Below, one piece after another: positions 1 to 6,843 of a stretch of 38,901 nucleotides of DNA. The notes below the pieces were generated by a model. The model saw only the letters and a program-made list of their open reading frames with translations. It did no database searches and was not told the origin of the DNA. Source of the stretch: Boseongicola sp. (GTDB lineage Bacteria; Pseudomonadota; Alphaproteobacteria; Rhodobacterales; Rhodobacteraceae); contig JAPPCV010000073.1 of assembly GCA_028824715.1 (NCBI GenBank), positions 1 to 38,901 on the forward strand, given 5' to 3'. Numbering within the stretch: position 1 is the stretch's first letter; the number at the start of each line of letters is the position of its first letter. The translations under genes and the position numbers were made by a program.

Positions 1-83
1 CCGTTCACCCGGCTCGCGACAAGCCAGTCACGCTACGCATGGGGTGAGCAGTTACATCCCAAGAAGAGATACAACCATAGATC

Positions 84-112
84 TTGTATCAATCACAAGT
101 GATAAATAATCA
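84..112 (+). promoter_or_regulatory. possible sigma-70 promoter for the first small gene
   Basis: A -35-like TTGTAT (84-89) and a -10-like TAATCA (107-112) are separated by 17 bp and lie just upstream of a ribosome site and ATG at 133. The surroundings are AT-rich, so a chance match is possible. Confidence 0.3.
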
Positions 113-132
113 TACATATTTAGGAGAAACAA

Positions 133-312
133 ATGAACGCATTGAATGAATTACTTGAATATCATAAGGAGCAAAGAGCATTTGCCGCACAGTACATTAT
201 CTGGGCAAGACAATTCGTTCCAGAGGATGCTATTTTCGAGTTTGACCCGTCAGTATCTGCAAATGATGTTTTTGAGCGGGAAGGGCAACTTCAGCATCAA
301 AATTCTTCTTGA
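133..312 (+). CDS. small hypothetical protein (59 aa)
   Basis: A 59-residue ORF starts at ATG 133, six bases after a TAGGAG ribosome site (121-126), and stops at TGA 310-312. The first 32 residues look protein-like: MNALNELLEYHKEQR, then an aromatic amphipathic stretch. The rest overlaps, tail to tail, a second small ORF on the other strand (230-424). No family is recognised, and no signal peptide or membrane segment is visible. Base composition is AT-rich, unlike the rest of the window, which suggests transfer. It could be a true micro-gene or the truncated front of a longer gene; the good ribosome site favours expression. Confidence 0.45.
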   Translation: MNALNELLEYHKEQRAFAAQYIIWARQFVPEDAIFEFDPSVSANDVFEREGQLQHQNSS

Positions 313-424
313 AAATATCCGCCTCTCGTTTTGTATCGAATTCAAGTTCACCAAGACGATTGCCATTTTCATCATGAAGATCAATTCTCCAGACTTGATA
401 TGGCCTTGAAGACGCTATTATCAT
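230..424 (-). CDS. small hypothetical protein (64 aa)
   Basis: A 64-residue ORF begins MIIASSRPYQVWRIDL with a GGAG ribosome site six bases upstream of the ATG. Alternating hydrophobic and polar residues (VWRIDLHDENGNRLGELEF) suggest two beta strands joined by a D-x-N-G-N turn, followed by a charged helix (KREADIFKKNF). The 3' 83 bases overlap the 3' end of the plus-strand small gene. No family is recognised. Both ORFs have good ribosome sites, so I cannot decide which is the functional one. Confidence 0.45.
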   Translation of the reverse strand: MIIASSRPYQVWRIDLHDENGNRLGELEFDTKREADIFKKNFDAEVALPAQKHHLQILTGQTRK

Positions 425-517
425 CTAATGCTCCATTCACCAAGTGCCGTCACCACACATGTACAATGCCATCAATGCACGGCGACGGCACGCACTTACC
501 CCGTCAAGCAGGGCATG

Positions 518-826
518 TCAATTCACGACCAAGTCCATTGGACCTGCGCTCCAGCCGCGTAAGAAGTCGTTCTGGACATAACCAACGTATGCAACCTTGT
601 TCTGCCACATGACCGCTTCCAGATCGCCCATCAATTCCACGACTGAGTATTGCAGATCTTCGATGTTTTTGCATCCAGGTGCAAGCATTCGATGGCCAAT
701 GAATATGTTCTTGACCATCTGCATTGCGCCTTCTTTCGTGTCGCATAAAAAGTAGATCTGGATCACCTTGGCATGGGCGGATGAACAGCAGAAGGATAAT
801 AGAACAGATAAGATCAGAACTTTCAT
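518..826 (-). CDS. small exported hypothetical protein
   Basis: This 102-aa protein has a clear Sec signal peptide: MK, a hydrophobic core VLILSVLLSFCCSS, then AHA before KVIQIYF, giving a mature domain of about 83 residues. The ATG at 826 was chosen over an upstream in-frame start because an AGGAG ribosome site precedes it and the signal peptide begins exactly there. The mature part holds two cysteines (CDTKEG, APGCKN) that could form a disulfide, and ends WSAGPMDLVVN. No family is recognised. It is probably periplasmic or secreted. It stands alone, facing away from the transposase. Confidence 0.65.
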   Translation of the reverse strand: MKVLILSVLLSFCCSSAHAKVIQIYFLCDTKEGAMQMVKNIFIGHRMLAPGCKNIEDLQYSVVELMGDLEAVMWQNKVAYVGYVQNDFLRGWSAGPMDLVVN

Positions 827-873
827 TGTTTCACTCCTGTTCCTGGCAAGAACAACCCACGCAAGCGGGTCAT

Positions 874-1006
874 TGCCAACGTACAGAAGTGAGGACGTTT
901 CCTGCCTATTCGCCAAAGCGCAGGGAGCAACCCCCTTGCTGGGTACATGGCTGTTGTATTCAGCAGGTGACCCGCCCCTGAGAGCGGACACTTCTGTTTG
1001 TTGGCA
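874..1006. repeat. imperfect inverted repeat, 18-bp arms
   Basis: The arm TGCCAACGTACAGAAGTG (874-891) faces CACTTCTGTTTGTTGGCA (989-1006); 15 of 18 positions pair, with 97 bp between them. It lies in the gene-free stretch 827-1144 between the exported protein and the transposase. It could be the ends of a small non-autonomous element or a relic; nothing else is visible in the stretch. Confidence 0.4.
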
Positions 1007-1144
1007 GGGATGAGGCTAGGACGAGGACTGCGGGCGTGTCAACCGCTACTTGCAGGCTCTGCACAAGCGATGTAGTCATCACGCAGCCGTTGTAGTGTCA
1101 GTGGTATTCTGACGGTAGTAAGCCGCCAGTTCTATTTATCTTCC

Positions 1145-2101
1145 TCACCTGAGCGTCATCTGCCTGTCAGTGAGTTCCTTGCAAGTGACGCTCTCAGTGC
1201 GTTGTGTCAGGGCCTCAGTGACGTCTTCTCCGCTGAACTGGAAGAAGGTCATATAGTTGTCCAGGTACTTGGTAGCGACGCCGTTGAAGGGCCTCATAAA
1301 CCGCTTCACCTGCCCATGGAGCGAGTTGATGTTCTGCAAGTGGATGCTGTCGTTGCTCGATGTGCGATGCGGCAGGGCGTGATGCGTCAGCCCCTGCTCC
1401 TGGGCAAAGCGCGGATAAGCATTATGCATGTCCGTAACGAGGATGGCGTCTCTTGCTATGTGCGGGCCCAGCACATTTTTGACTTGCTTGATAGTTGGGC
1501 GGCCCAGGCACGTGCTCTCTAGCAGTATGCTCTTGGAGCGATCTACCGCTGTCAGGACGCATACCTGCTCCTTGCTTATGCCGCGCTTGCGTATGCTCTT
1601 GCCGCGCTTGTGGGGAGGTCTGGGCAGGTTTCGATTTTTGCCCTTATAGCTCAGGGCGAAATAAGTCTCGTCTGCTTCAACTATGCCGTTCAGTTCTGGG
1701 TTGCTTGTTTGAGTCAATGCGTGGAGAATCTTGTGTCTCCAAAAGAACGCCGTGTCTTTGTGAATTCCTGTCGCTTTCGCAATCTTACGAACGGACAATT
1801 GACTTGAGAACATCAGATCCAAGTAGTGATTCCAAGTCGAAAGTGACTTTTTGCTTCCATAAAATGCGGTTTTGTTGTTTGCGCCAAAAGTTCTGCTGCA
1901 AGATTTGCTTAGACATTTGTACCTTTGAACATTTCTTGTCTTACCGCATTTCTTGAACTTGTCGTGATTGCAATGCGGGCAATTCGTTGGATTCTCATTT
2001 ACTTTCAATTCGAGGCTGTTTTCGAACTCCAAATTGAGTACTGCTCTCAGTTCTTGTTTCAGTTCTGGGGTGAGTTGGCGGAGGAATGTTTCTATTGTCA
2101 T
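1145..2101 (-). CDS. IS1595-family (ISXO2-like) transposase
   Basis: This 318-aa DDE transposase has an N-terminal zinc ribbon with CPHCNHDKFKKCG and a second Cys pair (CLSKSC), a helix-turn-helix (VRKIAKATGIHKDTAFFWRHKIL), and a catalytic ISXO2 domain. The domain shows EADETYF (first Asp), LVTDMHNAY (second Asp) and NSLHGQVKRFMRPFNGVATKYLDNY near the C terminus. Length and order are normal and the frame is open, so the enzyme may be intact. I could not find convincing terminal inverted repeats. Codon use is more AT-rich than the resident genes. The start codon lies next to a 16-bp palindrome. Confidence 0.9.
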   Translation of the reverse strand: MTIETFLRQLTPELKQELRAVLNLEFENSLELKVNENPTNCPHCNHDKFKKCGKTRNVQRYKCLSKSCSRTFGANNKTAFYGSKKSLSTWNHYLDLMFSSQLSVRKIAKATGIHKDTAFFWRHKILHALTQTSNPELNGIVEADETYFALSYKGKNRNLPRPPHKRGKSIRKRGISKEQVCVLTAVDRSKSILLESTCLGRPTIKQVKNVLGPHIARDAILVTDMHNAYPRFAQEQGLTHHALPHRTSSNDSIHLQNINSLHGQVKRFMRPFNGVATKYLDNYMTFFQFSGEDVTEALTQRTESVTCKELTDRQMTLR

Positions 2102-2102
2102 A

Positions 2103-2118
2103 ATCTCTATATAGAGAT
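2103..2118 (-). promoter_or_regulatory. perfect 16-bp palindrome over the transposase ribosome site
   Basis: ATCTCTATATAGAGAT is a perfect palindrome that begins one base upstream of the transposase ATG (2099-2101). Its GAGAT half is the only ribosome-site-like sequence there. A hairpin or bound protein would hide the ribosome site, a common way to keep transposase levels low; this role is inferred. Confidence 0.5.
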
Positions 2119-2201
2119 CATTATCAAAATTTCAAGTTGACCAATGTACTTTTTTATGATATTCTTTCTTGGAATTCCAATTGGATAGAGGGAATAATGA
2201 A

Positions 2202-2507
2202 ATGACTGGCATAAATAAGCGCGTAATCGAAAAGAATTTGAATGTTCTTACTCTTGGAAAGCCAAATGAAGAGAAGGAAAGACTAAGAGAATTCGCGCAG
2301 ACTTTGATTTCATTGTTAGGAGGTTATGACGAAGAGATGAAGAGAGAAATTATTAAAAAACTTTTGCCTTTGCTTGAGGAAGCGGAAAAGAATTTTGAAA
2401 AAGGTCAGAAACAATTCAAGAAAGGTCAAGAGAAGATGAAGAGATATAGATCAAATCTTATGGAGGAACTTATGAAAATTGAAAATAGGTCTGGTGACGA
2501 TGACTAG
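2202..2507 (+). CDS. Lys/Glu-rich helical hypothetical protein
   Basis: This 101-aa ORF begins at ATG 2202 (MTGINKRVIEKNL) eight bases after GAGGGA (2188-2193); a TTG 33 bases upstream is in frame but has no ribosome site. From about residue 30 it is almost pure charged helix (EEKERLREFAQTLISLLGG, then KKLLPLLEEAEKNF), with a repeated (E/K)KGQ(K/E) unit (EKGQKQ, KKGQEK). This suggests a coiled coil. No family is recognised. It is AT-rich like the transposase next to it and may have arrived with that element. It ends in an Asp run. Confidence 0.6.
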   Translation: MTGINKRVIEKNLNVLTLGKPNEEKERLREFAQTLISLLGGYDEEMKREIIKKLLPLLEEAEKNFEKGQKQFKKGQEKMKRYRSNLMEELMKIENRSGDDD

Positions 2508-2583
2508 ATCTTGTGTTGTGTCATCTTGGTGATCTGGTGCAAGATTTAGTTAGCACTACGGTTTACGGACAAAGCGAAGGCTT

Positions 2584-2949
2584 TCAATCGCCCTGCAAGA
2601 AATGGACAGAGGGTGTGCCCAAGAAGTCTTGCTCATTCAACTCCGGTAATTTGATGGACAGGCGGAGCAGGATCTCGTTCACGCGTCCGATCTCGTCCCG
2701 CGTCAGCGGCTCGCCCATCCCTCGCCGCCAGGTCATGGATTGCCTGACAATCGCCAGCGAGAGCGCGTCGAACCTGAGACGTCGCCGGTCGAGCATCGTC
2801 GAATGGAGGTGGATAGTCGCGGGGTGTTTGCTCCCGCCGACCCAGAAGTCTTGCGACGGCACCGTCGCGGCGGCGGCGAGCGGGAATGCGGTCCGAGAGT
2901 TGCCGCTCTCGTGCAGGAAGTCGTAGAGAACATCGGCGAGATCCTCCAC
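2584..2949 (-). CDS. hypothetical protein downstream of AbiEii
   Basis: This 121-aa protein starts at GTG 2949, eight bases after a GAGGAG ribosome site, and reads (V)EDLADVLYDFLHESGNSRTAF; the C-terminal half is DRRRLRFDALSLAIVRQSMTW and LTRDEIGRVNEILLRLSIKLPE. It is probably helical and soluble. It follows the AbiE toxin gene on the same strand and may be cotranscribed. An in-frame TGA lies directly before the GTG, separating it from a 30-codon leader (2950-3042) that begins three bases after the toxin stop. A different frame upstream of the GTG also reads protein-like residues, so the gene may be a frameshifted remnant. No family is recognised. Confidence 0.55.
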   Translation of the reverse strand: MEDLADVLYDFLHESGNSRTAFPLAAAATVPSQDFWVGGSKHPATIHLHSTMLDRRRLRFDALSLAIVRQSMTWRRGMGEPLTRDEIGRVNEILLRLSIKLPELNEQDFLGTPSVHFLQGD

Positions 2950-3042
2950 TCATTGTTCTCCTCCATCAGGTTCATGTCGACCGCCACGACCTGGCGAACG
3001 GCGCGGCGAACGGACCTTTGACAGCATGGGCGGAGGTGTCAT
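2950..3042 (-). other. 30-codon leader ORF between AbiEii and the third gene
   Basis: An ATG (3040-3042) lies three bases after the AbiEii stop, in the coupled arrangement TGA-GCG-ATG, and runs 30 codons to a TGA at 2950-2952. The next codon in the same frame is the GTG start of the third gene. The N-terminal residues MTPPPMLSK look natural and the rest is Arg/Gly-rich. It may be the original start of the third gene, now cut off by a nonsense or frameshift mutation, or a spacer with no product. Confidence 0.3.
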
Positions 3043-3045
3043 CGC

Positions 3046-3909
3046 TCACCACTCAATCCCCAATCTCGCTTTCGCATCAGGCGTCTTCGCCCAAGGCTCC
3101 CCCGGCATCTTCCCGATGAGACTCTCGAATATTGCCCTGACGGCGTGACCGGTCGAGTCGTCGGTCATGCGTTCGGCCGAGTCGGCTGACAGCAACGGGC
3201 GCAGATCCATCAACAGGTTGCCCCTCGCGAACTTCGCGAGCATCCGCTCTTCGGCCTGCGCGCGTGAGATCTGCACGCCCCCATCGGCGAGATATCGTGC
3301 GAACAGGTTCACGACGTGACCACAGTCGAGACCGTCGAAGACCACGAGCCCATGGGCCAGATCGTACAGGTCTCTGCCCTTGTCCCTTTGAAGGAGCGCG
3401 CGAAACTTGGTCGCCAGCATCTCCTCGTTGGAGAATGTCGGTATCGTCGACGCGCCCGAGAACCAGGGATTCTCTACGGCAAACGGCGCCATCACGACCG
3501 GGTCGTAGGCGGTGCGTTCACGCGTGTTGATTGCGAGCTTGAGGCGGATGGGGTGTTCGCCGCCATCTTCCGCCGGCACAAGAAAGCGGATCTTCGGTGC
3601 GACCTTGCTCCGCTCGAAGCGTGCGGGACCGAGAAACGGCTCCAGAAGCTCTCGCAACCGAACCAGTATCGGACCGATCGCTCCTGCCGACGTCCGCACG
3701 AGGTCGATGTCCTCAGAATGGCGGAGCGGCTCCGGGAAGTGCAGCTTGTTGAGTGCGGTTCCGCCCCGGAACCGGAGCTCCGATGCAAGGAACGGGTCGC
3801 CGAACGTCTCCACGAGCGCGCGCGAGATGATCAGGTCTTGCTCAACCTGCCTCTGCTCGGCCCAAGGCGCCGTCTGGCTCCATTCAACGATGTTCTGGCT
3901 CGGGTTCAC
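3046..3909 (-). CDS. abiEii: AbiEii/AbiGii-family nucleotidyltransferase toxin
   Basis: This 287-aa protein is the toxin of a type IV toxin-antitoxin and phage-abortive system; it is a DNA polymerase beta-like nucleotidyltransferase. Motif I is RGGTALNKLH, the metal-binding motif II is HSEDIDLV, and the later family block KFRALLQRDKGRDLYDLAHG is present, so the catalytic core looks complete. The known activity in relatives is transfer of nucleotides to tRNA acceptor stems; that is inferred here. The GTG start overlaps the antitoxin stop (GTGA), showing translational coupling. Length is typical. Confidence 0.92.
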   Translation of the reverse strand: MNPSQNIVEWSQTAPWAEQRQVEQDLIISRALVETFGDPFLASELRFRGGTALNKLHFPEPLRHSEDIDLVRTSAGAIGPILVRLRELLEPFLGPARFERSKVAPKIRFLVPAEDGGEHPIRLKLAINTRERTAYDPVVMAPFAVENPWFSGASTIPTFSNEEMLATKFRALLQRDKGRDLYDLAHGLVVFDGLDCGHVVNLFARYLADGGVQISRAQAEERMLAKFARGNLLMDLRPLLSADSAERMTDDSTGHAVRAIFESLIGKMPGEPWAKTPDAKARLGIEW

Positions 3910-4733
3910 TCATCGACCTCCGGAAGCCGGCGCACAACGACCCGCCATCTCCGATCCCGTTCGACCGGATCGGTTGCGAAGACCGGGTCCCTCGCCTCTC
4001 CCCGGTCCAGCTCGGTCCAGGGCAGTTTGCCCCGCGACATCAGCATTTCGTGCATCCTAAATGTAATGCTGCGCCGGTCGAGAATGTCGAGCATGTAGCC
4101 CAATCGCTGAACGACAGGTTTCTCGAACCGAAGGGACAGGAACGCGAGCTGATCGCCGTCGACCCTGGACCCGAGGTCGGAGAGGACGGTGGCGACGTTG
4201 TCGATGCCGGCCGACCCCTTGCCGTAACGCATGAGATCGAGCGCCGTCAGCGCGGGCGAGGACACCTTCATCCTTCCGGTGTCGGTCTTGGTGTCTTCGA
4301 CGCCGTCGACGATCGCGGCCATCTCCTTTCGGTAGTAGAAGACGATGAGGCTGCGCCCCGCCCGGATCCTGGGCATGCGTTTGCCAGCCACGACCTGAAA
4401 TTCCGTTACGGCTTGATGGGTCGCACCGTGCAGCTCCGCGGCCTTCAGCAGGCCAACGTAATATGGTTGCCGCTCTCGTCGCATGAGCGCGTCCACGTAC
4501 CAGGATGGCGGCGGCGCCCCCCAGGACGCGAATTGCGGAGGGACAGCAACATAGAATCCCTTGCGCGGACTGATCAGCCTGCCGCGTTTCTGAAGGCGCT
4601 GAGCGGCATCCAGGAACGCGCCGCGGTTGGTGCCGAGGGCTTCCACGGCCTCCTTCGCGTCGAAAACGACCCGGCCCTTCGACTGGAGCTCCGTGAGGTA
4701 TTCCGCGAGAGTGGCTCGCCTTTCCCGAATCAT
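3906..4733 (-). CDS. abiEi: AbiEi-family antitoxin, winged-helix autorepressor
   Basis: This 275-aa antitoxin of the AbiE pair has an N-terminal winged helix (RATLAEYLTELQSKGRVVFDAKEAVEAL, then AAQRLQKRGRLISPRKGFYV) and a C-terminal alpha/beta domain (PPPSWYVDALMRRERQPYYVGLLKAAELHGATHQA). In relatives it represses its own promoter and neutralises AbiEii without protein contact (type IV). I chose ATG 4733 (MIRERR) because AAAGGA lies nine bases upstream; an upstream ATG at 4754 is possible. The coding frame stays open to 4832 but that part overlaps the likely operator. The stop overlaps the toxin start. Confidence 0.9.
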   Translation of the reverse strand: MIRERRATLAEYLTELQSKGRVVFDAKEAVEALGTNRGAFLDAAQRLQKRGRLISPRKGFYVAVPPQFASWGAPPPSWYVDALMRRERQPYYVGLLKAAELHGATHQAVTEFQVVAGKRMPRIRAGRSLIVFYYRKEMAAIVDGVEDTKTDTGRMKVSSPALTALDLMRYGKGSAGIDNVATVLSDLGSRVDGDQLAFLSLRFEKPVVQRLGYMLDILDRRSITFRMHEMLMSRGKLPWTELDRGEARDPVFATDPVERDRRWRVVVRRLPEVDE

Positions 4734-4774
4734 GTGTGCAAATCCTTTATTCATACGGACTAACTTACATGATT

Positions 4775-4805
4775 TTTCCATGAGCGCAAAGTCATGCTGT
4801 GGAAA
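4775..4805 (-). promoter_or_regulatory. putative AbiEi operator
   Basis: Inverted arms TTTCCA (4775-4780) and TGGAAA (4800-4805) are separated by 19 bp upstream of the antitoxin start. AbiEi proteins are known to bind inverted repeats at their own promoter. An ACCGC/GCGGT hairpin lies directly beyond. The arms are short, so confidence is limited. Confidence 0.4.
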
Positions 4806-4948
4806 CCGCATTTTTCGCGGTAACCAGGACATGAATCACTGATAACCCATCTCGACCGCATGTGCGCCCGATTCATCTGCATCGACAGTCATTCATCTGT
4901 CAGAGGCTTCCCTCGTTGACCCTGCGCCTCCTGATCGACAGGGTGTGC

Positions 4949-5689
4949 TCACTCGTGATTTGGGGCCCTCCTGCAATACTTCGGTTGCCGCAAATCGGAA
5001 CATTCCGATTTGCGGCAACCGGTCAGGAGCAAGAGGCGGATGATGTCCGCCTGCGCGCCCCTTCGACCTTCGGCATGCCGGTCGAGTGCGTGGTGAAGCC
5101 GACGTATCTCGTCCCGGGACAGGAAGCGCGAGAGCCTCGGCCTCCGGTTCGGGAGCACGGATGCTGCCGGATTGGAGGCGATAAGATCGCGCTCCATTGC
5201 GAACTTCAGGCTCTGACGCAGGAGTCGCAGCGCGGAATTCGCCCCGCCGGGGGCGGTTCCGCTGTATTCCTCGAACCAGTGCTGGACGGCCTGCCGCGTG
5301 ATCCGGTCGAGCCGCAACGGACCGAATTCGGGCAGGAGCCTCGCTTTCAGGACGTGGCCCCGGCCCCTGACCGTCGTCGGCTTGCACCTGTCGACCCAAG
5401 AGCCCCTCCACACACCCAGGGCGAACTCGAAGCATGTCGGCACTTCCCTTGCCGGTTCGGCTCCGTCGATTTGCAGTCGGAGGGTCTCGCGGCGCGCGTC
5501 TTCCGCCGGAACCAGGTCGACCCGGCCAAGCGAAACCTTCCGTTCGCCGAATGCGCAGGTCCACGTCTTCGTGCCCGTCGGATGGACACGAACGCTCAGG
5601 AACGGAACGGCCCGGTCGTGCACGGAGTATTCGCTTGCGGACGGCTTGAGCCGCCTCGCGCGTGCGACCGCCAGCCTGACCCCGGTCAT
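4949..5689 (-). pseudogene. truncated tyrosine integrase (N-terminal part)
   Basis: The frame starts at ATG 5689 (MTGVRLAVARARRLK) after GGGGAGG. It runs through an N-terminal arm-binding domain (DUF4102-like: VHPTGTKTWTCAFGERKVSLGRVDLV), a core-binding helical domain (RLDRITRQAVQHWFEEYSG, LRLLRQSLKFAMERDLIASNP) and the start of the catalytic domain, with the box I Arg in LLLLTGCRKSE. It then ends abruptly, without the H-x-x-R box or the Tyr nucleophile. The break is exactly at a perfect inverted repeat. It cannot be an active recombinase. The frame is fused without a stop to the C terminus of the upstream integrase remnant. Confidence 0.8.
4983..5020. repeat. 38-bp perfect inverted repeat at the integrase breakpoint
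   Basis: The arm GGTTGCCGCAAATCGGAA (4983-5000) and its exact reverse complement (5003-5020) are separated by the two bases CA. The right arm encodes the box I residues T-G-C-R-K-S-E of the truncated integrase; the left arm is an inverted copy of the same bases. Such a structure would form a strong cruciform. It marks where the integrase gene is cut, pointing to a rearrangement there. Confidence 0.85.
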
Positions 5690-6625
5690 GTCCGCCTCCC
5701 CCCGGAGCACGGCACCGATCGCGGCGGCTGCCCTCTCCGCCTCGAATTCGGCATGTTGGGCGTACCTGAGCGTTGTTCCCGGATCGTTGTGCCCGAGCAG
5801 CCGGCCCACCGTGAGGACGGTCTCTCCGCCCGTAACGGCGGCGCTCGCGTACGCGGAGATCGTGAAGGCGAACGTCCTTCAGGCCGGCCTCCGCCCGGAT
5901 CCGTGACCAGGCGTCGCCGAGCGTCGTCTCTGCGACCGGACCGTCGGACCTGCTGGAAGGAAAGATCCAGGGCGACGTGCGTGGACGCCCGTCAAGGACC
6001 TCGCGGGCGGCCGACGACAGCCACACGGTGCGGGGACCCGTCTTGCCGTCGCGCAGGAAGACGTGCCCGTCGCGGAAGTCCCCCAGCGAAGGGTCCTGAT
6101 TTCGCTCGACCGGCAACCGGTCAGAGCCAGAAGCCGGATGATCGAAGCAACCGGAAACGGCCTCGCCACCTGCAGCGCCCTGCCGGGCCTCCCGAATTCG
6201 GCATCCGACAGGAACCTGTCCCTGTTCATTTTCCTGTATCTCCTGATGCCTTTGCACGGATTGCTGCCCTCGGGGCGCAGGCCGTCGGCCTCGGCCACCT
6301 TCATGATGGCCGAGAGCCCGGGCATCGACCGTTCCGCCACAGCCTCGAACAGCGTCTCCTCGTCCGAGGCCGGGCGTCCGGTCCGGATGGAGGCAAGCAT
6401 GCCCCTTGCCCTTTCCCGCTCCTCACCGACCGTCATGCCGTCGGGGTCGCCCACGATCCTCCAGATCCGCCGACCTTCGTGCCGGACGTGCAGGAAGAAC
6501 CGCTTCAGGCCGCTCGGCAGGACCCTGACGCCGAATCCCGCGAGGGCGGTGTCCCGGACGTTCCGGGTGGAATTTGCCGGACGCAAGGCGCGAACCCTTG
6601 CGTCCGTGAGTCCCGTTCTGGACAT
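5690..6625 (-). pseudogene. decayed tyrosine integrase, frameshifted
   Basis: The start is ATG 6625 (MSRTGLTDARVRALRPA) after a strong AGGAGG. Readable parts in order are a DUF4102-like arm-binding domain (LPSGLKRFFLHVRHEGRRIWRIVGD), a shortened core-binding domain that jumps from FEAVAER to SMPGLSAIMKVAEADGLRPE (internal deletion), and box I LTGCRSSEIRTLRW. A frame change follows, then TVWLSSAAREVLDG and RLHDLR (box II), a second frame change, then LLGHNDPGTTLRYAQHA with the Tyr nucleophile. The second frameshift, near 5845, fits loss of about five bases. It is not functional. The C-terminal end reads straight into the next integrase (GEADMTG). Confidence 0.85.
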
Positions 6626-6659
6626 GAATCTCTTCCTCCTGTAAGTTGCGGAATCGGAG

Positions 6660-6695
6660 AAAATCGCTTTCGATTTCGCCCGAACTCGCGATTTT
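6660..6695. repeat. inverted repeat upstream of the integrase remnant
   Basis: AAAATCGC (6660-6667) faces GCGATTTT (6688-6695) across 20 bp, 35 bp upstream of the integrase ATG. It could be a relic of the integrase operator or an arm-type binding site. The rest of 6626-6843 shows only the ribosome site of the next gene. Confidence 0.35.
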
Positions 6696-6843
6696 GAGAG
6701 GAAGAAAGAAACTCGATTTCAACGGCTTGGCACCGCAGGTGCGTCAGAGGGTGTCTCCCGGACCCGTCCGGCGCCGGAAACGGCGTGCGAAATCCCTCGA
6801 CCGCGCAAACACCGGAAATTCCCGGAACTGAGGAGGGAAACAC

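Noticed and set aside
1145-2101. Clear terminal inverted repeats of the IS1595-family element
   Set aside because: I compared both flanks and found no convincing matching ends or target duplication, so the element is annotated only as its gene.
4893-6257. 454-aa minus-strand open frame
   Set aside because: Only a middle piece matches an integrase; the rest is an out-of-frame reading of the two remnants, already covered as pseudogenes.
4862-6697. 611-aa plus-strand open frame
   Set aside because: Pro/Arg/Gly-rich shadow of the minus-strand integrase remnants, with no domain and no ribosome site.
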